64,000 bases of DNA from Bacteroidota bacterium (GTDB lineage Bacteria > Bacteroidota > Ignavibacteria > Ignavibacteriales > Ignavibacteriaceae): positions 1-64,000 of the forward strand of contig JAIUOE010000008.1 in NCBI GenBank assembly GCA_020161395.1. The letters run 5' to 3'. The notes below the pieces were generated by a model that ran no database searches, had not been told where the DNA came from, and worked only from the letters and a program-made list of their open reading frames with translations. Position numbers and translations under genes: made by a program. Positions 54,201 through 62,234 of this stretch are shown here, one piece after another. Numbering within the stretch: position 1 is the stretch's first letter; every line of letters begins with the position of its first letter.

Positions 54201-55472
54201 CCTTATCCAGTTTTCACCCCCGTCGGAGGAGAAGAGTATGAGACCAGCATTGCCTGAAGCAATAAATTCATTCTCACTTCGAGCGGCGAAACAATTGATC
54301 TGGGAGTATATTCCGGGAGTGTTTACCTTTCTCCAGGTTAAGCCTCCGTCAGTGGTTTTCAGGATTTCTCCCGAACCCGTGGCTACAAATCCGAAGGATT
54401 CGTTTACGAAGAAGAGTTTTTTCGCCTCGAAGTTGTCTGGGAGTTTCAAATATTCGACCCTGATTCTTTTATCGTTGTACTTGTGGAAGGTGAGAACACC
54501 GTCATCAAGGCTCATTGCGGTCTGCCCAAGGACAAGTTTGTCGAATGTGGTCGGGACAATCTGGTTTATATAATTGGAGGTTATTTCAAGTCTGTAACCT
54601 GTTTTTGCGGTATCCTTGAAAGACATTTTCGTGAGGTATCTGTAACCATTATCAGCCGCCCAGCCGGTGTTGTCGAGAGCCCATACTTCGGTGTCACTGA
54701 TGTAGCAGTAGTCGAAATTGTATTTTTGATTTGGACTGATGACGGAAGCCAGAACTGCCCCTGAATCGGAGAGTTTGTAATATTTTTGATCGGTACCAAT
54801 TACAGCGAAGCCGTTGCTGATTCTCTCAGCCCGTGTAATTCCACTCAGATTAAGTTTAATTTTTTTCCAGGAAATTCCATTATCCGTTGAGAAAACTATA
54901 CCGGGGATTGAGGTAGTCTGTTCATAAACGAAGAGATATCCATTTGACCAGGAGGGTACTTTTTTGACCGGTCCAAAATTCCAGGGCAGGTCGAACCATG
55001 TCAAGCCTCGGTCGCTGGTGATTCTTATTCCGCCTGTGGCAGGGAAGATAACACCGTGTTTTTTATTGAAGAAGAGGCAATTTGAAAAGTGCTCGCTGCT
55101 TCCCATCTCATACTTAAGTTGCCAGCTCAGACCGCCGTTGTAACTGTGGAAAATATACTGACTGTCTCTTACAGCGACAAGGGTATCTTTGGCAAGCAGG
55201 AAAATTGAGAGAAATTTAGCGAGGTTAGGGGCAGGTTCCCGCTCAATCCATGTGGCACCTCCGTCGGTGGTCAGAGCAAAAGAACCGTTTTGAGTGTTGG
55301 CTGTTATACCATTCAGTGAGTCGATAAACTGAAGCCGACCGGCACCCAGACCTGCATAGTACGAGGTTGACCATGGTACCACCACTTCGGTACCGGCAGG
55401 GGAAAATTGTTGCGGAATGAGACCCGGACACATTAACAGCACGAAAACCGCAGCTTTTATAATATGTTTCAT
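51234..55472 (-). CDS. Secreted three-propeller/FN3 protein with T9SS tail (large type, L, expanded)
   Basis: At 1412 residues this is the largest gene of the window. After the signal peptide (MKHIIKAAVFVLLMCPGLIPQ) it has the usual L order: TEVVVPWSTSYYAGLG, first propeller, FN3-like domain near 655-775 (IALGDTSNIVVDD, FYFWRVRARNGEGWGE), second Asp-box region. It then carries about 300 additional residues (about 1040-1330) with more Asp-box units (SEDEGRIWRAA, TNDGGRTWIQ) before the tail QNFPNPFNPSTTIGF. The extra block makes it a longer variant rather than a separate family. It is followed after 6 bp by an S gene and preceded by an acyltransferase gene. Confidence 0.85.
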   Translation of the reverse strand: MKHIIKAAVFVLLMCPGLIPQQFSPAGTEVVVPWSTSYYAGLGAGRLQFIDSLNGITANTQNGSFALTTDGGATWIEREPAPNLAKFLSIFLLAKDTLVAVRDSQYIFHSYNGGLSWQLKYEMGSSEHFSNCLFFNKKHGVIFPATGGIRITSDRGLTWFDLPWNFGPVKKVPSWSNGYLFVYEQTTSIPGIVFSTDNGISWKKIKLNLSGITRAERISNGFAVIGTDQKYYKLSDSGAVLASVISPNQKYNFDYCYISDTEVWALDNTGWAADNGYRYLTKMSFKDTAKTGYRLEITSNYINQIVPTTFDKLVLGQTAMSLDDGVLTFHKYNDKRIRVEYLKLPDNFEAKKLFFVNESFGFVATGSGEILKTTDGGLTWRKVNTPGIYSQINCFAARSENEFIASGNAGLILFSSDGGENWIRKESGFGRDITSISYSNPDNIYFCTSDSLYGTDHLWRQIRHIRVDVPAGRYTGVQFFDSLNGSVTYENEYFASHLLTSTNGGSFWWKKIMTYRLYTYDPANFGIYWKYSTGVTWYRNNTQGCIMSLKGMITGVHQNKNGVAAAYTDRGNFLITFGDKFNWSLVSLGEPVTVRHIFAAGNKAIYLAAPNGRIYKFSPSNLPNIPSLVLRQSPPDGAKFVPKNFELKWGEPYSHTPIRNYQVQIALGDTSNIVVDDASVFSPKYTLNLISDTSFYFWRVRARNGEGWGEFNPWYKFRTSAEILSFSTVQTNFTNNVTAAIKTPAGRYFVGTENGLISFTDNFSWLWTQGNSATTYKITKFTVNKYSSVIYAFSTNNEYSFSTNNGITWTKIADPLRGKMIYSLAFTGATTGYAAGGYGTIFKTTNGGSTWNNIWYSPDTGDNLDIKTIDSTVIIAVGAQGSFTISTDGGATFRQKSLAYSETFTRFEIDEGQRIIIRNSRGERRISNDLGNTWIYERLAFEAPLRGFKDWRNNSMMIDTLGGVFTMPFNSVEYFYQTLPEKRIANGLELVENEVLIPSSGGKLFVAPLPSPGSNAPWQYVVNPGAASLNQYLFTGAKSLMGAGRAGMVMVSEDEGRIWRAAPSPVTSDLFVITQKAGGEVVIAGDSGRVLVYNNGAFLAEGSGIPADKKASAISFNDKFTGFISCRDGSLFRTNDGGRTWIQKTEINPAAAGLEIAAIKAGKNKLYIHLESSVNNEATRSEIREYNLNLSGYRTIWSAGSLSNMPAIIVPGKFFAVLLQGNRIVTGRGPLMDTLVEFSNDTLNISSLFTSNGKNFWVGDNSGNLYRLDDNGGITSSFKGFALGSIKSVLFSHSGKGIVVSEAGNIYYGSSSDEIQPDDPSVDIPDEYTLYQNFPNPFNPSTTIGFQITTADSYTLEIFSSNGEKVQTLLNGFMEPGKYQIIFDASKLSSGLYFYRLRGNGAFFTKKMIYLK

Positions 55473-55577
55473 ATATTGCCTGCAATATCTGAATTTGCGA
55501 ACGAATCTTACAGATTACCCAATCCCGTGGCAAGAGAAGAAACGGTCAAAAGTACACCATTAAAATAATCATATTAT

Positions 55578-56624
55578 TCAAATAAACAAGGAACGAAGAC
55601 GGGTACGGTTTTCGTAAGCCATTATTAAAATGGAGGTAACAAAAACAACCGCCACGAGGGCAATATAAGAGTCCCTCAAACCAACACTTCTGTAAACGCC
55701 ACTTCCCAGGTTGCCGATAATTACCCACTGCACCACATATGCGAGGGTTACATTTCTGCCAATCAATGCAAAATATTCGAGGAAGGCGTTCTCTTTTGCG
55801 TGTTTTACCGCCTCGTTTATCAGAATGGCAAATCCCGCGGTAAAAGCGAGTGCCCAGGCGGAGTATTCAATTCCGTGATGGTAGTAGCTCCGAAGAGCGG
55901 CTGCTGTTTCAATTCCGTATTCAATGGTCAGGGAAACAAACACTGCCCACACTGCGATGAGGAACCACGAGACTTTATTTGTGAGATATTTTTCGGCAAA
56001 CTCACTTTTAATGAGGAGGTATGCAGCATAACCAAAAAGGGGATATGCAGCCCAGGGAAACAGTGGGAAATACGACCACGGGGCAATTCCGCCCAACACC
56101 GAGGCAAAATATGCCATGGTTTTACTCCCACCGTTCAACCAGGAATTGACGGAAGGTGTAAGGAGGAGTACGACAATCGCGAGACCGGAGGGAATCAGAA
56201 AATTGATATCAAGAATCTTTTTCAATAGTCCAATAAAGACAGTAGTTACACCGGCGAGAACGAGAATATCTATTCCAAAAATGAAGTCGAGCGGGTTTAC
56301 GGTGGATTGTCCTGTTGCGATATGGTAGAGGAGATGGGCATTAATGGCAATATTTAGAGCAATTCCACCTGCGATAAGTTTCAGTCCGCGCAAAACCGTG
56401 TGTTGCAGATTTTTGGAGGAAGCAGCAAGAAAATAACCCATTACTGTCATGAAAACAGGGGCAGCAGGTGGTCCCCCGAGGAAGAGGGATATCTTTCCGA
56501 TCCAACTGTTATATATCGAAGTATCAGCAATAACCTCGGTAATGTGAACCTGAATCATAAAAAGAACCGCAAGCCCCTTTAGCACATCAGCAGTAATAGA
56601 TCTTTCTTTCATTCTTCTTTCCAT
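55578..56624 (-). CDS. Integral-membrane acyltransferase-like protein (HGSNAT/acyltransferase type)
   Basis: The 348-residue protein (344 if it starts at the second Met, MKERSITADVLKG) has about ten hydrophobic segments. The N-terminal RSITADVLKGLAVLFMIQVH, with the histidine in the first membrane helix, resembles the heparan-alpha-glucosaminide N-acetyltransferase/DUF1624 group and related acyltransferase-3 proteins. Such enzymes move an acetyl or other acyl group across the membrane onto a sugar. The substrate is unknown. It is the only non-propeller gene inside the T9SS array, placed 105 bp before an L gene start and 57 bp after an S gene, on the same strand. Confidence 0.7.
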   Translation of the reverse strand: MERRMKERSITADVLKGLAVLFMIQVHITEVIADTSIYNSWIGKISLFLGGPPAAPVFMTVMGYFLAASSKNLQHTVLRGLKLIAGGIALNIAINAHLLYHIATGQSTVNPLDFIFGIDILVLAGVTTVFIGLLKKILDINFLIPSGLAIVVLLLTPSVNSWLNGGSKTMAYFASVLGGIAPWSYFPLFPWAAYPLFGYAAYLLIKSEFAEKYLTNKVSWFLIAVWAVFVSLTIEYGIETAAALRSYYHHGIEYSAWALAFTAGFAILINEAVKHAKENAFLEYFALIGRNVTLAYVVQWVIIGNLGSGVYRSVGLRDSYIALVAVVFVTSILIMAYENRTRLRSLFI

Positions 56625-56681
56625 ATATCCGTATGTAAAAGTGTTTGACAGTCGATATGGTTAACGGGTTTAAGCATCAGG

Positions 56682-58820
56682 TCATTTCAAAAGTACCATC
56701 TTACCGGTAAGAACTTTCCCGCCGGCTTTGACCCGGTAGAAATAAACGCCTGATTCGAGCCCGGCTGCATCGAAATTGAATCTGTTCTCACCCTTGCTGC
56801 CTTTGATGTCGTTCGAAAAGATGAGAGAACCAAGGGACGAGAAAACCTCCAGCCGGCAGTTGAAATCTTCAGGTAGTGTAAAATGTATTACAGTTGAACC
56901 GTTGAATGGGTTCGGGTAGTTGCCGAGTGTGAAAGCAACGGGCATTTCAGAGTTTGCTGTTTCATCTTTGACATCTGTAAAGATAAAGGGTCGTTCACCT
57001 TTGAAAACTTCTCCCGAACCGGTGCAGACGATATAAGACAAATCGGACATAAGCGCGACTGCTGTAAAGTCTGAGCTGGTTCCAAGGTTTATTTCCTGCC
57101 ATGATTCACCGTCATTTGTCGTGGCGAGCATTTTCCCTCCATTTCCGACAACAAGGGATTTCCCGTCAATGCTGTTGGAAGCGGCGTTCAGAGTGATTCC
57201 GGGTTGGTCATACTTCAGGGTAAAGCCAAAACCACCTGATGAGGAGAATGCAATTTTACCATCTCCGAATGCCATGTAGCCTCGTTCACCAATGTTTGCG
57301 CCCACCGGCATGGCGTTAGTGCTTACATAACTCGATGAAAGACCGGTTCCGCCATTATTGCTCACAAGAATATCACCGTAGGCACCTTGAGAAATCCACA
57401 TTCTGCCTGTCTTGTCAGCATAAATATCCCATACAGACCAGGATTCGAAAATCTGAAGCTGGCTCCAGGTATAACCGCCGTCATTGGTTTTATAGAGTCT
57501 TCCCCGTGGCAGACCCGGCGGAGTCGGGTAAAGATAATAGCTAAGGCAATAGCCATTCAAAGAATCTAAAAAGAGCATATCTCTGAAATAGCCATCAATA
57601 TTTGTTTTTGTGGTCCAGACTTTACCGCTGTCGCGGCTCATCCAGGCTGACAATTCGGTGATGTATAATTTTTCAGGAGAAAGTGCCTGAAGGCTTCTAA
57701 GCCGGGTACCCCGCTTTGCAAATCTCCAGTTGGCACCGGCGTCAGTGGTGACAAAAACATCCGATTCTGAATAGTAATACTGGGCATCAAAGTCGGATAC
57801 AATCCCGACTTTATCACCGGCAAATTTTAAGAGTCTCAAATTCTTCCCCTTTAACAGGAGAATCAGAGGAGTCCAGTTGTTACCGCTTCCATATGCTTTC
57901 GAGAGATTTGGTCCGGAACCTGCAACGAAAAACATTTTGTCCGCTGTTCTGAAAGCCGCGTTGTATCTTGCTTCAAGTGGAGCCTGATCGCCAAATCTGT
58001 CGAAGCCAAGTCTGTCTGGCTTCATAATGACCATACTTAGAGCTCCGCGATCATCTGCATATACAACGGTATCCCTTCCATAATTCCAGGCAGCAATAAC
58101 TGTATCTCCCTTCATGTAGTAGGTCTCATCTCCGTATTTCCAGTCAATTCCCCCGTTTGTGGAAGCAACAACCTGTCCCTCCCGTCCGAAAACGAATATA
58201 CCGTCGAGACCATGGAGGGTAATCACACCGAAATCACAAGGTGCACTTGCTCCCGGAACTCTTGCCCAGGTGGCACCGGCATCGAGAGTACGCAGGATAA
58301 TTCCGTTATCGCAGGCAGCCCACCCTGTTTGCTGACTTGCAAATTTGATTGAATTGATGTTAAATTGTGTTGGATTCATGGCAGTCCATGAGCTTCCGCC
58401 ATCGGTTGATTTGATGATCTTACCGGCTTTACCGCAGGCGAAAAGGATGGATGAATTGATCGAAGTGAAGTCAAGGAGATCGACTGTGGTGCCTGAATTA
58501 ACCGGAGACCATGTATCTCCAAAATCGGATGATTTTGTCATGGCGCCACCATTTCCGCACGCAAAAATTAATGAGGGGGCAGGGGAGTAAAGTTTATTAA
58601 TTCCCGCAGGTACATTTCCTGTTACTGTAAGCCATGTCGTACCTCCATCGGTACTTTTTACAATTTTATTTTTATCTGTGGAGGCAATAATGAGCTGTCC
58701 GTCTGCAACAACCGATGTAAAAGCATTAATTTCCTGCATCGGCTGAGTTGGAGTCAGTTGAGCTTCAGCCAAAAAATATGATATTGACAGAATAAGGAGC
58801 AGATATTTTTTCATCGTCAT
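56682..58820 (-). CDS. Secreted Asp-box propeller protein with T9SS tail (small type, S)
   Basis: The 712-residue protein (710 from MKKYLLLILS) has a signal peptide ending AEA-Q and regular Asp-box repeats in the first 250 residues (STDGGTTWLTV, SSDFGDTWSPV, STDGGSSWTAM, STNGGIDWKYG). The tail GNYPNPFNGSTVIHF is nearly identical at DNA level to that of the partial gene at 62235, though the propellers differ. The gene starts 5 bp after the L gene at 58826, so the pair is probably translated together. Confidence 0.85.
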   Translation of the reverse strand: MTMKKYLLLILSISYFLAEAQLTPTQPMQEINAFTSVVADGQLIIASTDKNKIVKSTDGGTTWLTVTGNVPAGINKLYSPAPSLIFACGNGGAMTKSSDFGDTWSPVNSGTTVDLLDFTSINSSILFACGKAGKIIKSTDGGSSWTAMNPTQFNINSIKFASQQTGWAACDNGIILRTLDAGATWARVPGASAPCDFGVITLHGLDGIFVFGREGQVVASTNGGIDWKYGDETYYMKGDTVIAAWNYGRDTVVYADDRGALSMVIMKPDRLGFDRFGDQAPLEARYNAAFRTADKMFFVAGSGPNLSKAYGSGNNWTPLILLLKGKNLRLLKFAGDKVGIVSDFDAQYYYSESDVFVTTDAGANWRFAKRGTRLRSLQALSPEKLYITELSAWMSRDSGKVWTTKTNIDGYFRDMLFLDSLNGYCLSYYLYPTPPGLPRGRLYKTNDGGYTWSQLQIFESWSVWDIYADKTGRMWISQGAYGDILVSNNGGTGLSSSYVSTNAMPVGANIGERGYMAFGDGKIAFSSSGGFGFTLKYDQPGITLNAASNSIDGKSLVVGNGGKMLATTNDGESWQEINLGTSSDFTAVALMSDLSYIVCTGSGEVFKGERPFIFTDVKDETANSEMPVAFTLGNYPNPFNGSTVIHFTLPEDFNCRLEVFSSLGSLIFSNDIKGSKGENRFNFDAAGLESGVYFYRVKAGGKVLTGKMVLLK

Positions 58821-58825
58821 TTTCC

Positions 58826-61800
58826 CTACTTTAACAGTACAAGTTTTTTAGTAAACACGGTTCCGCCGGCATTCAGGCGATACAGATAAACTCCGCTAAC
58901 CATTCCGGAAGCATCCAGCGAAATCAGATGATTGCCTTCATCCAAAACACCATTATATATCGATAAAACCTTTTCACCGAGCAAATTGTAGAGATCAACC
59001 AACACTTGGGTTTCCGTTTTTAAGTAAATCGGGATAACCGTGGAGCCGTTGAAGGGATTCGGATAATTTTGGAAAAGTTGATGGCTTCCCGGGGTAGTAC
59101 CGGTTTCATCACCGGCGAGGGAAGTATAAACAGTTGAGGTATCTCTTCCCACAAAAATATTGGACCCGCTGCCCGCAACAATGAGATTGCCGGTCGAAGT
59201 CAAATAGATTGCATTCTTTGAGTTGGTTCCCGGCAGAAGCTGGTATGAGAGTGCAGAACCATCCTTGGTGGATGTGAAAAGGGCGTTACCGAATGACAGA
59301 ATTCTGAATCTTCCGGCGGAAACATCCGTCACCCGGGGAGTACCATTCAAGTGCAAATTCAGTTCACTCCAGTTTATGCCGCCATCGGTTGAGGTCAGTC
59401 CTGAACCCGATTCTGCAAGAATAATCAATTTATCGTTGAATTTAAATAGGGCTTTGTAGTTGTCACCTGTAAAGATCTCAATGTAGTCAAAATAGTATCC
59501 AAAATCTTCGGATCTGAACAATTTGCCATTATCTGAAGCTACAAGTACCACCCCTTCATTTTCTGCATGTATGGCATTCATATGACCGGAAGAGACCGGG
59601 ATACTTGAAAGCAACCATGTCGCACCACCATCAGAGGTACGGGCTATAAGGCCATTGGAACCGCATAAATATCCGTCCATTGCATTGGGGAAAGTAACAG
59701 CTTTAATTATCGAGCCTGTTAGAATTGCCGGAGTCCTTTGCCATGAATTTCCATTGTCGGAAGAGGAAAGCAGGTCGCCTGTAGCCGAAGCAACAAAAAC
59801 TGTATTTGAAAAAGGATTTACTGTACAATATTTTAGATCATCCGAAAAGGGGACGGACAGCACTTGCCATGATATTCCGAAATCAAAGGATTTTGAAATA
59901 AAACCGGAATTACCCACAGCAAACAGGATACCATTTGATGATTCAGTTATCGAATTAACAGTTGCTGAAACGGGAAGCTGGTACTGGTTGAATGCATAGA
60001 TTTCCCTGCCGAGGAAAAATGTCACCCAACCCGTGAACTTACCCCAGCCAAATGCGTTTCTCCCGCGAACACGCCAGTGGTATGTTTTCTCCTCCTCGAG
60101 TCCGGTTACTCTAAACCATGTTGAGTCGATTCCGGTTTGCGAGACGACAATATTGGAAGTATCACCTTTTGCTATCTCAATTTGGTACTCACCGGTTGGA
60201 ACCAGAACATTAGGCTCAGTCCAGTCAAGAGAAATATCCCTTCCTGATATGGTGGAGTTGCGATTTGGTGTGAGTCCGTAACAAATTGAAGGGGGTTCCT
60301 GCGAACTTCTTCGCGAAATGAACAATAACTCACCGGCATCGCCCACTCCGAGCGAATAATCAATGTTGTAATAGTCAAAATCATTCAAAGCCCTCGGTCC
60401 ACCGGCGAGGAGATATTCGAAACGGGATTCGAGTGGATAGACCGGTACAATGGAGCCGTAATAAGTGTCGATTATGTAGCCGGAAGTTGAATCGTTATCT
60501 ATCAGTTCAAAGATGCCCCTGAAATCGGCGTCAAAAATAAGGGGCAACACCTGATGATGAAACCGTAACTTCGTGCTACCTGAGATCTGGTATGAAGCAA
60601 CTCCCGGCAGAATTGAGACATCGCCACGGGGCAAACTGGCAGAACCATATGAAGTCCAGCTTTTTCCGCCATTTGTTGTGTAAAAACTGCTTTTTGTTGC
60701 ACCAATATATCCGGTATTCCGGTCCCAAAATTTGACTTTATAGAGTTGCCCGGAAGATGATGTATTGAGATTCAGCGGAACAAGATTTGCAGGATTCGAG
60801 ATGGTGGCAGTATAAACCTTGCTTTCGGTGGTAATAAAGAGGGAATCGACTTTTTTGTATTCAATACCTGTAATTTTTTCACTGATACTGGTTTTTATCA
60901 GAGTCCAGGAAGAACCCCCATTTGTGGACTTAAGAATCGAACCTCCATCGCAACCGGCAAAAATTAGTGAAGCATCCTTAAATGTTATATCTGTGATTGC
61001 CGGATAGATGTTGTTGCCGGTCGTGGATTCCCAAGTTAAACCCATGTCCGATGATTTGAAAATAATGCCATCATAACTTCCAACCAGAGTGAGACCGGGG
61101 TTAACAATTTTTACGGCAGAGAGCCTGAGGTTGCCCGGCAGTTTGCTGTTTCTGACGCTGTGGAGTTTACCGGGATTCCGTTGTTGCATCATTGCGCACC
61201 CCTGATCAACATCATAGATCCCTACAAGAACCAGTCCATTAAATGATTCATAGACGCCAGAAACATTTCGCTGTTCAGGAAAGCCTGAATAAACCCAAAT
61301 TCCCGAACCGGGTACCGAGATTTTGACACCCTGTGTCCTGTCAGCAGCCCATATCTCATTGTCTGAAGGAAACGCGAATCTTTTTACATCGGGACCAGTC
61401 CCGAGGTATTCCTGCTGCAAAATTTGACCATCGAGACCGGTTATATACCATCTGTTTGCAGCCGTGCTTATATACACTTTCCCGTTCATTATTTTCATAA
61501 AATTGGGGGTGCTGATTGAGTCACTAAACAGGATTTTTCTCCAGGTGGCTCCTTTGTCGGGAGAGAGGATGAATCCCGATCCGCTTCCGTAACCGATGGT
61601 ATAATTGCCGTAAACTTTTAACCTGCTGTTTAATCCAGCCGAATCATTGGGAAGAACCGTCCAATTGGAGCCACCATCAACCGTAAGACGGGTTGCTCCA
61701 TCAGTGGTTGTGGAAACTCCCCTTAGACGGTCATAAAACACAACAGAGGCAATATCACCTGTAATTCCTCTGGCATCGTCAATGATACTCCAGCTTTGTG

Positions 61801-62212
61801 CACCATTGTAAGTGTAGATTATCTTTTTATTGACAGAGATATAGAGAAGTGTGTCGGAGGAAAACATTATAAGGTCTCCATCCCGATCCTGCCCTGAGAG
61901 TTCGTTTTTGGTTGTCCATGTTCGTCCTCCGTCGGTTGTTAATGCCAGGGGGATGCCGTATGAACCTGAAATCATAAATCCCCTCAAACTGTCGATGAAA
62001 CTCATGTCGGAGATCATTTCGAAGGGAGTGGAGACCCAGCTCTCATTAATATACACCTCCGTTTGTTCCACCTTGAACTTTTGAGTGTGGACCAAAACAG
62101 GCAGAAGAATCAGGCATAAGAGGGAGCGTAAGAAATGACTGTCCCCCGGTAACTTTCCCGGTTTTGTCTTAATGGCTGAACCGGATAATTTAAAGATTAA
62201 TCTGAGATTCAT
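58826..62212 (-). CDS. Secreted two-propeller/FN3 protein with T9SS tail (large type, L)
   Basis: The 1128-residue protein has an unusually long n-region before its hydrophobic core (FLRSLLCLILLPVLVHTQ, about residues 27-44). The true start may be later, at a non-ATG codon. The mature part begins QTEVYINESWVSTPF, a diverged form of the L-type start. A first propeller is followed by an FN3-like domain near 670-780 (EIAKGDTSNIVVSQTG, YHWRVRGRNAFGWGK), a second Asp-box region and the tail QNYPNPFNGSTVIPI. It is the most diverged L member but keeps the GDTSNIV signature. An S gene follows after 5 bp. Confidence 0.85.
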   Translation of the reverse strand: MNLRLIFKLSGSAIKTKPGKLPGDSHFLRSLLCLILLPVLVHTQKFKVEQTEVYINESWVSTPFEMISDMSFIDSLRGFMISGSYGIPLALTTDGGRTWTTKNELSGQDRDGDLIMFSSDTLLYISVNKKIIYTYNGAQSWSIIDDARGITGDIASVVFYDRLRGVSTTTDGATRLTVDGGSNWTVLPNDSAGLNSRLKVYGNYTIGYGSGSGFILSPDKGATWRKILFSDSISTPNFMKIMNGKVYISTAANRWYITGLDGQILQQEYLGTGPDVKRFAFPSDNEIWAADRTQGVKISVPGSGIWVYSGFPEQRNVSGVYESFNGLVLVGIYDVDQGCAMMQQRNPGKLHSVRNSKLPGNLRLSAVKIVNPGLTLVGSYDGIIFKSSDMGLTWESTTGNNIYPAITDITFKDASLIFAGCDGGSILKSTNGGSSWTLIKTSISEKITGIEYKKVDSLFITTESKVYTATISNPANLVPLNLNTSSSGQLYKVKFWDRNTGYIGATKSSFYTTNGGKSWTSYGSASLPRGDVSILPGVASYQISGSTKLRFHHQVLPLIFDADFRGIFELIDNDSTSGYIIDTYYGSIVPVYPLESRFEYLLAGGPRALNDFDYYNIDYSLGVGDAGELLFISRRSSQEPPSICYGLTPNRNSTISGRDISLDWTEPNVLVPTGEYQIEIAKGDTSNIVVSQTGIDSTWFRVTGLEEEKTYHWRVRGRNAFGWGKFTGWVTFFLGREIYAFNQYQLPVSATVNSITESSNGILFAVGNSGFISKSFDFGISWQVLSVPFSDDLKYCTVNPFSNTVFVASATGDLLSSSDNGNSWQRTPAILTGSIIKAVTFPNAMDGYLCGSNGLIARTSDGGATWLLSSIPVSSGHMNAIHAENEGVVLVASDNGKLFRSEDFGYYFDYIEIFTGDNYKALFKFNDKLIILAESGSGLTSTDGGINWSELNLHLNGTPRVTDVSAGRFRILSFGNALFTSTKDGSALSYQLLPGTNSKNAIYLTSTGNLIVAGSGSNIFVGRDTSTVYTSLAGDETGTTPGSHQLFQNYPNPFNGSTVIPIYLKTETQVLVDLYNLLGEKVLSIYNGVLDEGNHLISLDASGMVSGVYLYRLNAGGTVFTKKLVLLK

Positions 62213-62234
62213 ACTTAGCCTTTTTGTGATTGCA

